33,767 bases of DNA from Caloramator fervidus (GCF_900108045.1 NZ_FNUK01000019.1:1-33767); one strand, 5' to 3'. Shown: positions 10,403 through 19,239, counted from the stretch's first letter. Notes: generated from the sequence alone by a model not told the origin. A program made the numbers and translations.

Positions 10403-11071
10403 TTGAAATTCTTAGTTGGAATTTTAACGGCATTTTTTAATGGAATACATAGTTTTGTAACTACATACGTTTCAAATTTAAGTCTTGCTTATTTTTTAGA
10501 TCTTGTTATTTTTACTGCAATAATTAAGACTATACTTCTTCCTTTGACTATAAGCCAAACAAAGTCTAATATAATGATGCAAAAGCTTCAGCCAAAGCTT
10601 AGAGAAATACAGGAAAAGTATAAAAATGATCCTCAAAGAATGCAACAGGAGCAGGTTAAGCTTTATAAGGAAAGTGGGACAAACCCCTTATCTGGATGTT
10701 TACTTCTTTTAATACAATGGCCTATTATAATAGCGATGTATTATGTGGTTGCCAATATTCAAGGTTTTAAAGATGTAGGATTTTTATGGGTAGATAGGTT
10801 GGCTTCATATGATAAGTATTATATTCTCCCTATAATTTCAGGTTTAACAACATATTTAAATGGTCTAATGGTTGCTCCAAAGGGGGATGACCCAACTGCT
10901 AAACAGCAACAAAAGATGAATCTCTATATGTCAATTTTGTTTGTTGTTATGTTCTTTAAATTCCAAGCAGGGGTTGTTTTATACTGGATAATAAGCAACA
11001 TAATACAAATATTGCAGCAATACTTTATTATAAATAAGATCAAGCATAAGGAAGAGGCTAAGCTACAATAA
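10403..11071 (+). CDS. yidC: Membrane protein insertase YidC/Oxa1 family
   Basis: YidC inserts proteins into the cytoplasmic membrane alone or with SecYEG. The 222-residue protein has the Gram-positive form lacking the large periplasmic domain: an N-terminal hydrophobic segment, LDLVIFTAIIKTILLPLTI with the conserved helix, a basic cytoplasmic loop MMQKLQPKLREIQEKY, then further membrane helices including a C-terminal VVLYWIISNIIQILQQ. No lipobox cysteine is visible at the N-terminus, unlike B. subtilis SpoIIIJ. The start is TTG, fixed by AAAGGAGG 7-8 bases upstream. jag follows 12 bp after the stop. Confidence 0.95.
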   Translation: MKFLVGILTAFFNGIHSFVTTYVSNLSLAYFLDLVIFTAIIKTILLPLTISQTKSNIMMQKLQPKLREIQEKYKNDPQRMQQEQVKLYKESGTNPLSGCLLLLIQWPIIIAMYYVVANIQGFKDVGFLWVDRLASYDKYYILPIISGLTTYLNGLMVAPKGDDPTAKQQQKMNLYMSILFVVMFFKFQAGVVLYWIISNIIQILQQYFIINKIKHKEEAKLQ

Positions 11072-11083
11072 GGTGGTGAATAT

Positions 11084-11722
11084 ATGAGAAAATGGGTTGA
11101 GGCTACAGGGAAGACGGTTGAAAACGCAATTGAAAATGGATTAAAGATGTTAGGTGTTTCTAAAGATAAGGTTGAGGTTGAAATAATAGATAAAGGAAGT
11201 AAAGGGGTTTTTGGACTTATAGGAGCAAGGCCAGCTAAAGTGAAGTTAATTATAAAGAAGGATTACGAAGCTATAGCAAAAACTTTTTTAAGGGATGTAT
11301 TGGATAAGATGGGGTTAAAATGTGAGATACAAATAAAGGATGAAGATGATATATTAAAAATAAATCTTGTAGGTCCAAAAATGTCAGTTCTTATAGGTCA
11401 TAAAGGAGAGACTTTAGATGCTCTTCAGTATCTTTTAAGCCTTGTTATAAATAAAGATAATGAAGTAAATGAGTTTAAAAAGGTTTTATTAGATACTCAA
11501 AACTACAGAAAGAAAAGAGAGGAAGCTTTAATTAAGCTTGCTAATAGGTTGGCTTATAAAGTTAAAAGATATAATAAGAGCATAACTTTAGAGCCTATGA
11601 ATCCTTATGAGAGAAGGATTATACATTCAGCCTTACAAAACCACCCTGATGTTATTACCTATAGCATAGGGGAAGAACCTTTTAGAAGAGTTGTTATTGA
11701 TTTGAAAAATAAAGAGGCTTAA
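11084..11722 (+). CDS. jag: RNA-binding protein Jag (KhpB type: Jag-N, KH, R3H)
   Basis: The 212-residue protein carries the three Jag modules in order: a Jag-N domain (MRKWVEATGKTVENAIENGL to about 56, with GLIGARPAKVKL), a type-II KH domain with its GHKG loop (105-108) and an R3H domain with RRIIH (177-181). KhpB/Jag proteins bind RNA, in other Firmicutes together with KhpA, and influence cell elongation and sporulation. The ATG has AAGGTGG upstream. It is the last gene of the rpmH-yidC group: an intrinsic terminator starts inside its final codons. Confidence 0.95.
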   Translation: MRKWVEATGKTVENAIENGLKMLGVSKDKVEVEIIDKGSKGVFGLIGARPAKVKLIIKKDYEAIAKTFLRDVLDKMGLKCEIQIKDEDDILKINLVGPKMSVLIGHKGETLDALQYLLSLVINKDNEVNEFKKVLLDTQNYRKKREEALIKLANRLAYKVKRYNKSITLEPMNPYERRIIHSALQNHPDVITYSIGEEPFRRVVIDLKNKEA

Positions 11723-11735
11723 AGCCTCTTTTTTT
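11711..11735 (+). terminator. jag terminator
   Basis: A 9-bp perfect stem AAAGAGGCT/AGCCTCTTT encloses a 3-nt loop that is the jag stop codon, followed by TTTT. It ends the rpmH-rnpA-yidD-yidC-jag unit. Confidence 0.9.
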
Positions 11736-11763
11736 GATTGAAAAATTATTTTTTTGGTATAAT
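11734..11763 (+). promoter_or_regulatory. mnmE promoter (extended -10)
   Basis: TTGATT (11734-11739), an 18-bp spacer and TATAAT (11758-11763) with an upstream TGG, giving an extended -10. It lies directly behind the jag terminator and 30 bp before the mnmE start. Confidence 0.75.
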
Positions 11764-11792
11764 ATTTATTAAACTAAAAAGAAGGTGATAAT

Positions 11793-13169
11793 ATGTTAAA
11801 TGATACCATAGCAGCAATATCAACGGCTATTGGAGAAGGTGGAATAGGAATAGTAAGATTATCTGGAGATAAAAGTTTAGAAATAGCCTCAAAAATATTT
11901 AAAAGCGCTAAAGGAAAAGACGTAAAAAATATGAAAAGTTATACCATGTTGTATGGTTATGTTATAGATCCTGATACAGATGAGATTGTAGATGAGGTTA
12001 TTTTAAGTTATATGAAGGCCCCTTATACATACACAAGAGAAGATATAGTTGAGATAAACTGCCATGGGGGAGTTTTGGCTGTAAGAAAGGTTTTATCTTT
12101 AGTTTTAAAAAATGGAGCAAGACTTGCAGAACCTGGAGAGTTTACAAAAAGGGCCTTTTTAAATGGAAGAATAGATTTGTCTCAAGCAGAGGCAGTTATA
12201 GATCTTATAAGGGCAAAGACCGATGATAGTTTAAATCTTGCTGTAAATCAATTGAAAGGAAAACTTTCAGAAAAGATAAAACACCTTATGGATAAACTAT
12301 TAGGCAGTTTAGCCCATATAGAGGCTACGGTAGATTTTCCAGAAGACGAGGTAGATGAGCTTGTTGTAAATAAGCTTTTAGATGATCTAAATTATGTTTA
12401 TAACGAAATAGATTATTTAATAAAAAATGCAGAGAGCGGAAAAATATTCAGGGATGGATTAAAAACCACTATAGTTGGAAAACCTAACGTTGGAAAATCA
12501 TCCCTTCTAAATGCATTTTTGCAGGAAAAAAGAGCTATAGTTACAGATATACCTGGAACTACAAGGGATGTAATTGAAGAATATATAAACATAGATGGTA
12601 TACCTGTTATTCTTGTAGATACTGCTGGAATTAGAGAAACAGAGGATATTGTAGAAAACATAGGAGTTGAAAAGTCTAAGGAGTATATTCAAAATGCTGA
12701 CCTTATAATATTTATGATGGATGGTTCAAGGCCTTTAGAAAAAGAAGATGAGGATATAATGGATTTAATAGAAGGGAAAAATGTTATAGCTGTAGTAAAT
12801 AAAATAGACCTTCCAATTAAGATAGATATGGATTATATAAATAAAAGATTTAAAAATGTAGTAAAAGCATCTGTAAAGGATGAGCATGGGGTAGAAGAAA
12901 TAAAAAAAGCAATAGCTGATTTAGTTTTTAAAGGAAAAGTATCTTCAAAGAATGATATATTGGTTACTAACGTAAGACATAAAGATGCTTTAATTAAAGC
13001 AAATGAAAGCATATTAAAGGGAATACAAACTATAAAAAGCAATCTACCTTTAGATCTTGCATCTATTGAGTTAAAAGAGGCCTATTTAAAACTTGGGGAG
13101 ATAACAGGAAATACAGTAGCAGAAGATATAATAGATAGAATATTCTGTGATTTTTGCATAGGTAAGTAG
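11793..13169 (+). CDS. mnmE: tRNA modification GTPase MnmE
   Basis: MnmE works with MnmG to install carboxymethylaminomethyl-type groups on wobble U34 of tRNAs that read split codon boxes. The 458-residue protein has the N-terminal tetrahydrofolate-binding dimer domain, a helical region, and an inserted G domain with G1 GKPNVGKS (229-236), DTAG (276-279) and NKID. It ends with the diagnostic C-terminal CIGK, whose Cys455 is part of the active motif. The ATG has GAAGGTG upstream. It is the first gene of mnmE-mnmG-rsmG, with its own extended -10 promoter, and mnmG starts 11 bp after its stop. Confidence 0.98.
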   Translation: MLNDTIAAISTAIGEGGIGIVRLSGDKSLEIASKIFKSAKGKDVKNMKSYTMLYGYVIDPDTDEIVDEVILSYMKAPYTYTREDIVEINCHGGVLAVRKVLSLVLKNGARLAEPGEFTKRAFLNGRIDLSQAEAVIDLIRAKTDDSLNLAVNQLKGKLSEKIKHLMDKLLGSLAHIEATVDFPEDEVDELVVNKLLDDLNYVYNEIDYLIKNAESGKIFRDGLKTTIVGKPNVGKSSLLNAFLQEKRAIVTDIPGTTRDVIEEYINIDGIPVILVDTAGIRETEDIVENIGVEKSKEYIQNADLIIFMMDGSRPLEKEDEDIMDLIEGKNVIAVVNKIDLPIKIDMDYINKRFKNVVKASVKDEHGVEEIKKAIADLVFKGKVSSKNDILVTNVRHKDALIKANESILKGIQTIKSNLPLDLASIELKEAYLKLGEITGNTVAEDIIDRIFCDFCIGK

Positions 13170-13180
13170 GAGGTGACTTT

Positions 13181-15070
13181 ATGTACTATGCAGGAAAATA
13201 TGATGTAATAGTTGTAGGAGCAGGACATGCTGGATGTGAAGCTGCCCTTGCAGCAGCAAGATTAGGATGTAAAACTTTAGTTATCACTTTAAACCTTGAT
13301 AGTATAGCTCTTATGCCTTGTAATCCATCTATAGGTGGAACAGCAAAAGGTCATCTTGTAAGGGAAATAGATGCCCTTGGTGGACAGATGGGTATAAATA
13401 TAGATAAAACATATATACAATCTAGAATGTTAAACACATCTAAAGGACCTGCTGTGCATTCTTTAAGAGCTCAGGCTGATAAGAAAAAGTATCAAGCTTT
13501 AATGAAAAAAACTTTAGAGGAACAGGAAAACTTATACTTAAAGCAGGATGAAGTTGTTGCAATAGACGTTGAAAATGGAAGAATAAAAGGAGTAAAAACA
13601 AAAAATGGGGCTTACTTTGAATGTAAAGCCCTTGTTATAACTACAGGAACTTATTTAAGGGCAAGGATATTTATAGGAGAAGTAAATTACAGCGGAGGTC
13701 CTAATGGGCTTTTTCCTGCAAATGAACTTTCAAAAAGTCTTGAAGAACATGGAATAGTTCTAAGAAGATTTAAAACAGGAACACCAGCAAGAATACACAA
13801 AAGATCTGTTGATTTTTCAAAGATGATAATCCAACCTGGAGATGAAAAGGTAGTTCCATTTTCTTTTATGTCTGATGATATAACAAGAGAACAAATTCCT
13901 TGTTATTTAACTTATACCACAGAAAAAACCCATGAGATTATAAGGCAAAATATACATAGATCTCCTCTTTTTTCAGGACTTATAGAGGGGGTTGGACCTA
14001 GATATTGTCCTTCTATAGAGGATAAGGTTATGAAATTTCCAGATAAGGAAAAACATCAAGTATTTATAGAACCTGAAGGAGAAGATACTGATGAACTTTA
14101 TGTTCAGGGTATGTCAAGTTCTCTTCCTGAAGATGTTCAAATACAAGTTTATAGGTCTATACCTGGCCTTGAAAATTGTGAGATATTAAGAACAGCTTAT
14201 GCAATAGAATATGACTGCATTGATCCTACTCAGCTTAAGCTTAGTTTAGAATTAAAAACCATTGAAGGGTTATTTTTTGCAGGTCAAGTAAACGGTTCTT
14301 CAGGTTATGAAGAAGCTGCAGCACAAGGTATAATTGCGGGAATAAACGCTGCTCATAAAGTAAAGGGAAAGGAACCTTTTATTCTTGATAGATCTGAAGC
14401 ATATATAGGAGTTTTAATTGATGATCTTGTAACAAAAGGAACAAATGAACCTTATAGAATGATGACAAGCAGAGCAGAATACAGGTTGCTGTTAAGACAG
14501 GATAATGCAGACCTTAGATTAACACAAAAGGGTTATGATATAGGACTTGTTACAGAAGAAAGATATCAAAGATATTTAAAAAGAAAAGAAAACATAGAAA
14601 AGGAAATAGAGAGGTTAAAAAAGACTGTAATATCTCCTTCTGAAAGGAATAATGAAATTTTAAGGTCAATTGGAAGTTCAGAAATAAGAAGCGGTATAAC
14701 ATTATATGAGCTTATAAAAAGACCTGAGGTAACTTATGAAAATATAAAAGACTTAGATACTGAAAGGCCAGATCTTCCAAAGGATGTTACAGAGGAAGTT
14801 GAAATAGAGATAAAGTATGAAGGATATATTAAAAAACAAATAGAACAGGTTGAGCAGTTTAAAAAGTTAGAGTCAAAAAAGATTCCTCAAGACATAAATT
14901 ATGAGGAAATACAGGGATTAAGATTAGAGGCAAGACAAAAACTATCAAAAATACGCCCAGAAAATATAGGTCAAGCGTCAAGAATTTCTGGGGTATCTCC
15001 TGCAGATATTTCTGTGCTTTTAGTATATTTAGAACAGTTAAGAAGGAAAAAGGTGAAGGAAAATGAATAG
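13181..15070 (+). CDS. mnmG: tRNA uridine-5-carboxymethylaminomethyl modification enzyme MnmG
   Basis: MnmG (GidA) is the FAD-dependent partner of MnmE in tRNA wobble-uridine modification. The 629-residue protein has the N-terminal dinucleotide-binding motif [10 protein letters not shown] (13-22), the family signatures [14 protein letters not shown] and [10 protein letters not shown], and a C-terminal helical domain ending [13 protein letters not shown] that contacts MnmE and tRNA. The ATG follows a strong TAGGAGG site. The end of the gene overlaps rsmG by 8 nt, which indicates coupled translation. Confidence 0.98.
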   Translation: MYYAGKYDVIVVGAGHAGCEAALAAARLGCKTLVITLNLDSIALMPCNPSIGGTAKGHLVREIDALGGQMGINIDKTYIQSRMLNTSKGPAVHSLRAQADKKKYQALMKKTLEEQENLYLKQDEVVAIDVENGRIKGVKTKNGAYFECKALVITTGTYLRARIFIGEVNYSGGPNGLFPANELSKSLEEHGIVLRRFKTGTPARIHKRSVDFSKMIIQPGDEKVVPFSFMSDDITREQIPCYLTYTTEKTHEIIRQNIHRSPLFSGLIEGVGPRYCPSIEDKVMKFPDKEKHQVFIEPEGEDTDELYVQGMSSSLPEDVQIQVYRSIPGLENCEILRTAYAIEYDCIDPTQLKLSLELKTIEGLFFAGQVNGSSGYEEAAAQGIIAGINAAHKVKGKEPFILDRSEAYIGVLIDDLVTKGTNEPYRMMTSRAEYRLLLRQDNADLRLTQKGYDIGLVTEERYQRYLKRKENIEKEIERLKKTVISPSERNNEILRSIGSSEIRSGITLYELIKRPEVTYENIKDLDTERPDLPKDVTEEVEIEIKYEGYIKKQIEQVEQFKKLESKKIPQDINYEEIQGLRLEARQKLSKIRPENIGQASRISGVSPADISVLLVYLEQLRRKKVKENE

Positions 15071-15779
15071 GGATTTGCTTTTAAAGGGAGCTAAAAGTTA
15101 TGGGATTTTCCTTGACGAAAATAAAATCAATATGTTTGAAAAATATATGGTTCTTTTAAAGGAATGGAATGAAAAAATAAACCTTACAGCTATAACAGAG
15201 GATGATGAGATAGTTAGAAAACATTTTTTAGATTCAATATCTATAATAAAAAGTGGTTTAATAAATGATAATCTAAAAATAATAGATGTAGGAACAGGTG
15301 CAGGATTTCCTGGAATTCCTTTAAAGATAATAAATCCTACTTTAAAGGTAACTTTGTTAGATTCTTTAAAAAAGAGGGTAAATTTTTTAAACCAAGTTAT
15401 AAATGAATTAGGTCTTAAAAATATAGAGGCAGTTCATGGAAGAGCAGAGGATTTTGCAAGGCTTGATGAATACAGAGAAAAATATGACATATCAACGGCA
15501 AGGGCTGTAGCACCCATGAATATTCTTTGTGAATATTGCCTTCCTTTTGTTAAGGTTGGAGGTTACTTTATAGCTATGAAGGGGCCTTCAATAGAAGAAG
15601 AAATAAAGGATTCAAAAAATGCAATAGGAACATTAGGCGGAAGGCTTATAGATATTGTAGAAACTTCAATACCAGAATATGACGTAAATCACAAATTAAT
15701 AATTGTTGGAAAGATAAAACCCACTGACAAAAAGTATCCTAGAAAACCTTCTCAAATAGAAAAAAAACCTATAAAATGA
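15063..15779 (+). CDS. rsmG: 16S rRNA (guanine527-N7)-methyltransferase RsmG
   Basis: RsmG (GidB) methylates G527 of 16S rRNA using S-adenosylmethionine; loss of it gives low-level streptomycin resistance in several bacteria. The 238-residue protein has the SAM-binding motif [11 protein letters not shown] (74-84), preceded by the family-typical NLTAI and RKHFLDS segments. Later it has [12 protein letters not shown] and a basic C-terminal tail ([14 protein letters not shown]). The ATG has AAAGGTG upstream and lies inside the end of mnmG. It ends the unit; I see no strong terminator, only a 99-bp gap with a possible sigma-H promoter before noc. Confidence 0.97.
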   Translation: MNRDLLLKGAKSYGIFLDENKINMFEKYMVLLKEWNEKINLTAITEDDEIVRKHFLDSISIIKSGLINDNLKIIDVGTGAGFPGIPLKIINPTLKVTLLDSLKKRVNFLNQVINELGLKNIEAVHGRAEDFARLDEYREKYDISTARAVAPMNILCEYCLPFVKVGGYFIAMKGPSIEEEIKDSKNAIGTLGGRLIDIVETSIPEYDVNHKLIIVGKIKPTDKKYPRKPSQIEKKPIK

Positions 15780-15790
15780 CGAAATGTCGG

Positions 15791-15797
15791 TGACGAA
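15791..15797 (+). promoter_or_regulatory. Possible Spo0A box upstream of noc
   Basis: TGACGAA matches the core Spo0A-box pattern TGNCGAA and lies 16 bp upstream of a possible sigma-H -35. A related TGTCGGT lies just before it at 15785. A 7-bp site can occur by chance, so this rests on position. Confidence 0.35.
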
Positions 15798-15812
15798 TTT
15801 AGCAGGGAAATA

Positions 15813-15841
15813 GCAGGAAACAGAAAATTATTATAGAATTA
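15813..15841 (+). promoter_or_regulatory. Possible sigma-H promoter of noc
   Basis: GCAGGAAAC (15813-15821), an 11-bp spacer and ATAGAATTA (15833-15841) fit the sigma-H pattern RNAGGAWWW-N11-12-RNNGAATWW with one mismatch. No comparable sigma-A promoter is apparent in the gap. The -35 is one copy of a near-repeat, TAGCAGGRAA-type, also present at 15800-15809. Confidence 0.45.
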
Positions 15842-15878
15842 GATATTTAGAGAACTTGTTACATGGTGGGATGGTGCA

Positions 15879-16673
15879 ATGAGGGTTGAAAATGAAATAA
15901 AAATTATACCCATAAATCTTATAAAACAAAATTCATATCAGCCAAGAAAAGTATTTGATGATCAAGCTTTGCTAGAGCTTAGCGAATCAATAAGGGAGTA
16001 TGGTGTTTTACAGCCTATAAGCGTAAGAAAAATTAATGATTCCTTTTATGAACTTATAGCAGGTGAAAGAAGGTTAAGGGCTTCTCAACTTGCAGGGCTT
16101 ACTGAAATACCTGCTGTAGTAGTTGAGGCTTCTGATAGAGATTCTGCAGTTTTAGCTCTTATAGAAAATCTTCAAAGGGAAGATTTAAACTTTATTGAAG
16201 AAGCTGAAGGTTATTTAAGGCTTATAAAAGAGCATGGTTTTACTCAAGAGGAGCTTGCTCATAAAATAGGAAAAAAACAATCCACCATAGCAAACAAGCT
16301 TAGGATTTTAAAGCTGTCAGATACAGTAAAGGAGATACTTTTGAAAGAAAACTTAACTGAAAGGCATGCAAGGGCTTTACTGAAACTTCCTACGGAAGAG
16401 ATGCAGCTTAAGGCCCTTGACGAGATAATAAAAAATGGTTTAAATGTAAAGGAAACAGAAGAGCTTATTGAAAAGATGTTAAATGGTGAAAATACAAAAA
16501 AACAAAAAAAGCAAAAAGAAGAAAAGGAAAAACCTAAATATAAGTGGGTTATAAATCCCAAAATAATAACCAACACAATAAAGGATATAATGTCAAGAAA
16601 TGGTATAGAAGCGGAATATAAGCATAAAGAATATGATGATTATATGGAAATTATTGTAAGAATAAAAAAGTAA
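15879..16673 (+). CDS. noc: Nucleoid occlusion protein Noc (ParB family)
   Basis: Noc is a ParB paralogue that in B. subtilis binds its own sites across the chromosome and keeps division from cutting the nucleoid. The 264-residue protein has the ParB N-terminal CTP-binding core with AGERRLRAS (61-69) and ENLQRED, then a helix-turn-helix (about 121-144) with TQEELAHKIGKKQSTIANKLRIL, and a Lys/Glu-rich linker before the C-terminal dimer domain. Its place right after rsmG, separate from parA-parB, is the position of noc in Firmicutes. It could be a second ParB, but position favours Noc. The ATG has GGTG-type pairing upstream. A strong hairpin terminator follows. Confidence 0.88.
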   Translation: MRVENEIKIIPINLIKQNSYQPRKVFDDQALLELSESIREYGVLQPISVRKINDSFYELIAGERRLRASQLAGLTEIPAVVVEASDRDSAVLALIENLQREDLNFIEEAEGYLRLIKEHGFTQEELAHKIGKKQSTIANKLRILKLSDTVKEILLKENLTERHARALLKLPTEEMQLKALDEIIKNGLNVKETEELIEKMLNGENTKKQKKQKEEKEKPKYKWVINPKIITNTIKDIMSRNGIEAEYKHKEYDDYMEIIVRIKK

Positions 16674-16678
16674 CTACG

Positions 16679-16720
16679 GCATCTTATTTAGAAGTTTTGC
16701 TTCTAAATAAGGTGCTTTTT
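16679..16720 (+). terminator. noc terminator
   Basis: A 16-bp stem with one G-U pair (arms 16679-16694 and 16700-16715) and loop TTTTG is followed by TTTTTATTT. It sits between convergent noc and the minus-strand GDT1 gene. The minus strand has no U-run next to the stem, so it serves mainly noc. Confidence 0.9.
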
Positions 16721-16982
16721 ATTTAAAAATTATTATGATACCTATTAATATAAAGGCTATTCCAGAGACTAGGTTTAAAACATTTTGAGGTATGTATTTT
16801 TCTACAAAGGAGCCACAAAGAACACCTATTAACGTTGTAGATATAAGGGCAAGGGATGCCCCTAAAAATACAGGTATTTTTGAAGTAGATTTTGAAGAAA
16901 GAAGCATTGTTACAAGTTGAGTTTTATCCCCTAATTCAGCTAAGAATACAACTAAAAATGTTGAAAAAATTATTTTAAGCAT
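16719..16982 (-). CDS. GDT1/UPF0016-family membrane protein (single-domain, cation/Mn2+ transport type)
   Basis: The 87-residue hydrophobic protein has about three membrane segments and the family signature ELGDKT (E-x-G-D-K/R-T) in the first one. The GDT1/UPF0016/TMEM165 family includes Mn2+ and Ca2+/H+ transporters; eukaryotic members have two such modules, many bacterial ones have a single module per gene and must oligomerise or pair with a second gene. No partner gene is adjacent. The ATG follows AAGGGTG. It runs against the surrounding genes and against replication, between noc and parA, which are usually adjacent. The substrate cannot be read from the sequence. Confidence 0.82.
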   Translation of the reverse strand: MLKIIFSTFLVVFLAELGDKTQLVTMLLSSKSTSKIPVFLGASLALISTTLIGVLCGSFVEKYIPQNVLNLVSGIAFILIGIIIIFK

Positions 16983-17062
16983 AAAATCACCCTTATCTAT
17001 TTGATATAAGTACTGTAAAATATATATGTGAATTTTTTTTATTTTATTCTGGGGGTGCTACT

Positions 17063-17851
17063 ATGGGGAAAATAATATCTATATTTAATCAAAAGGGAGG
17101 GGTTGGGAAGACAACTACCGCTATAAACTTATCCTCTTATATAGCCATGATGGGTTATAAGGTACTTTTAGTAGATATAGATCCTCAAGGGAATGCCACA
17201 AGTGGGCTTGGAATAGAAAAAGATGCTCTTGAATATTCCATGTATGATGTTATAATTGAGAATGCAAAGGGTGAGGATTTAGAGGTAGTAAAAAATTCAA
17301 TAGTAAAAACTGTTGTTGATAATTTATACGTTTTGCCATCAAAGGTTGAGCTTGCTGGTGCAGAGATAGAGATTACTTTTAATGAGGACAGAGAAAAAAT
17401 ATTAAAAAGGGCTTTAAAGGGGATAAAAGATGACTATGACTATATATTTATTGATTGTCCTCCATCTTTAGGACTTTTGACCATAAATGCTTTAACGGCT
17501 TCAAATACTGTTTTAATTACTATTCAGTGTGAATACTATGCATTAGAAGGTGTAGGACAACTTATGAATACTATAAATCTTGTTAGAAAAAATTTAAATA
17601 AAGATCTTGATATTCAAGGTGTTGTAATGAGTATGTTTGATGGAAGAACAAATTTATCAATTGAAGTGGTGGAAGAGGTAAAGAAATATTTTAAAGGGAA
17701 AGTATATACTACAATAATTCCAAGAAACATAAAGCTTGCAGAAGCACCAAGCCATGGACTTCCTATAATGCTTTATGATAAAAATTCAACTGGAGCTAAA
17801 GCATACAAAGAACTTGCACAGGAATTTATTGAACTAGAAAGGGATGAGTAG
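17063..17851 (+). CDS. parA: Chromosome-partitioning ATPase ParA (Soj)
   Basis: ParA/Soj is a deviant-Walker ATPase that acts with ParB in origin segregation and in B. subtilis also regulates DnaA. The 262-residue protein has KGGVGKTT (11-18) with the signature lysine at the start, then VDIDPQGNATSGLG, DCPPSLGLLTINAL and PRNIKLAEAPSHG, all characteristic of chromosomal Soj proteins. The ATG follows CTGGGGGTG. parB begins one base after its stop codon. The 80-bp gap upstream is shared with the divergent GDT1 gene; no promoter in it is strong enough to name. Confidence 0.97.
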   Translation: MGKIISIFNQKGGVGKTTTAINLSSYIAMMGYKVLLVDIDPQGNATSGLGIEKDALEYSMYDVIIENAKGEDLEVVKNSIVKTVVDNLYVLPSKVELAGAEIEITFNEDREKILKRALKGIKDDYDYIFIDCPPSLGLLTINALTASNTVLITIQCEYYALEGVGQLMNTINLVRKNLNKDLDIQGVVMSMFDGRTNLSIEVVEEVKKYFKGKVYTTIIPRNIKLAEAPSHGLPIMLYDKNSTGAKAYKELAQEFIELERDE

Positions 17852-17852
17852 T

Positions 17853-18683
17853 ATGAAAAAAAGCGTATTAGGAAAGGGATTAGGAGCTTTAATACCTGAC
17901 GCTGAAAAAGATGGAGCAGTTTTTGAAGTTGATATAACAAAGCTTTTCCCAAATGAAGAACAACCAAGGAAAAGATTTGATGATGAAAAAATAAATTCTT
18001 TAGCAGAGTCTATAAAAGCCCACGGTATAATTCAGCCTATAATAGTTAAAAAAGAAGGGGATTTTTATAAAATAATAGCTGGGGAAAGGCGTTGGAGGGC
18101 TGCAAAGATAGCTGGTTTAAAAAAAGTTCCAGTGGTTGAAAAGGATTTAACGGATAGAGAGATAATGGAGATATCCTTAATTGAAAATATACAAAGGGAA
18201 GACTTGACTCCTATTGAAGAAGCCATGGCTTATAAAAAATTAATGGAGGAATTTAATTTAACTCAGGAAGAAATAGCAGAAAGGGTTGGAAAATCAAGAT
18301 CAGCCATAGCAAATTCCTTAAGGCTTTTAAATTTAGATGAAAGGGTTATTGAATACATAAATAATGGGGATATTTCAGAGGGACATGGAAAGATAATAGC
18401 ATCCATAGAGGACAAAGAGGTTCAATATCAATTAGCAAAAAAAATAGTAGAGGAAGGATTAAATGTAAGACAAACGGAAAAAATAGTAAGGGAGTTAAAC
18501 AGTAAAAAACAGAAAAAGGAAACAAAAAATAATAATGTTTATTACAAAGATGTTGAAGAAAAACTTCAAATGTTTTTTGGAACTAAAGTTAAGATAAATA
18601 GTGGAAAAAATAAAGGGAAGATAGAGATAGAATATTATTCTGAGGATGACCTACAAAGGATTTTAGAACTTTTAAATATATAA
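17853..18683 (+). CDS. parB: Chromosome-partitioning protein ParB (Spo0J)
   Basis: ParB binds parS, spreads as a CTP-dependent clamp and recruits SMC near the origin. The 276-residue protein begins MKKSVLGKGLGALIP, the family-typical start, and contains the CTP-binding motif AGERRWRAA (76-84), ENIQREDL, a helix-turn-helix (about 137-159) with TQEEIAERVGKSRSAIANSLRLL, and a basic linker before the C-terminal dimerisation part. The ATG at 17853 is preferred: an in-frame ATG at 17844 directly abuts the AAAGGG site, leaving no spacing, and would add MSS. A perfect parS starts within bases of the stop codon. Confidence 0.96.
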   Translation: MKKSVLGKGLGALIPDAEKDGAVFEVDITKLFPNEEQPRKRFDDEKINSLAESIKAHGIIQPIIVKKEGDFYKIIAGERRWRAAKIAGLKKVPVVEKDLTDREIMEISLIENIQREDLTPIEEAMAYKKLMEEFNLTQEEIAERVGKSRSAIANSLRLLNLDERVIEYINNGDISEGHGKIIASIEDKEVQYQLAKKIVEEGLNVRQTEKIVRELNSKKQKKETKNNNVYYKDVEEKLQMFFGTKVKINSGKNKGKIEIEYYSEDDLQRILELLNI

Positions 18684-18685
18684 AA

Positions 18686-18701
18686 TGTTTCACGTGAAAC
18701 A
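18686..18701. other. parS: parS centromere site
   Basis: TGTTTCACGTGAAACA is a perfect 16-bp match to the conserved bacterial parS. Flanking AAA and TTT extend it to a 22-bp perfect palindrome (18683-18704) that begins on the last base of the parB stop codon. It is the only exact copy I see in the window. Confidence 0.98.
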
Positions 18702-18721
18702 TTTAAAAGGGAGTGTGGAGC

Positions 18722-19231
18722 ATGGACATAATTTATTCTTTTTTACAGGACTTTCAAATTCCTATTCTTATAATTTTGTTGGTATTAGTTATAATACTTT
18801 TATTTATGGATATTTTAAATAGGATTGAAATATCAAGATTAGAAAAAAGATATAAAAAGATGATGAGGGGAACAACAGGAAAAAATATAGAAGAACTTAT
18901 AATGGAGAATAATGCAAAAATTGATGAGGCTTTAGAACTTACTAAAAAAGTGGTTGAAGCTTATGAAGAAGTGGATAATAGGTTAAAAAATTGTATTCAA
19001 AAGGTTGCAGTGATGAGATACAGGGCCTTTGATGATGTCGGTTCAGATCTTAGCTTTTCAATAGCTCTTTTAGATGACAACAACGATGGAGTTATAATTA
19101 CAGGGATTTATGGAAGAAATGAAAGCACGGCCTTTGCAAAGCCTATTATAAACGGAATTTCAAAATATGATTTATCAGAGGAGGAAAAGGCTGTTTTAAA
19201 AGAGGCTATGAATAAAAATAAGCTACATTAA
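18722..19231 (+). CDS. DUF4446 family protein with one N-terminal membrane segment
   Basis: The 169-residue protein has a single strongly hydrophobic segment (about residues 12-32) followed by a charged, probably coiled-coil stretch (about 35-90). The conserved block RYRAFDDVGSDLSFSIALLDDNNDGV then marks DUF4446. No biochemical role is established that I know of. Genes of this family are often found just downstream of parB in clostridia, as here, with parS lying between them. The ATG at 18722 is chosen because GGGAG lies 8 bases upstream; an in-frame GTG at 18713 overlaps that ribosome site. A membrane-anchored partner of the segregation machinery is only a guess. Confidence 0.85.
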   Translation: MDIIYSFLQDFQIPILIILLVLVIILLFMDILNRIEISRLEKRYKKMMRGTTGKNIEELIMENNAKIDEALELTKKVVEAYEEVDNRLKNCIQKVAVMRYRAFDDVGSDLSFSIALLDDNNDGVIITGIYGRNESTAFAKPIINGISKYDLSEEEKAVLKEAMNKNKLH

Positions 19232-19239
19232 GTAGCTTA
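19219..19239 (-). terminator. ykuS terminator
   Basis: An 8-bp stem TAAGCTAC/GTAGCTTA with a 5-nt loop overlaps the stop codons of both convergent genes. On the minus strand it is followed by ATTTTTATTC. On the plus strand A residues follow, so it serves mainly the minus-strand gene. Confidence 0.65.

Noticed and set aside
15780-15878. Noc-binding palindrome (ATTTCCCGGGAAAT type) near noc
   Set aside because: No match to that palindrome was found here or elsewhere in the window by eye.
17001-17028. TTGATA...TATATG as a parA promoter
   Set aside because: The spacing and -10 match are too weak in such AT-rich DNA to support a call.
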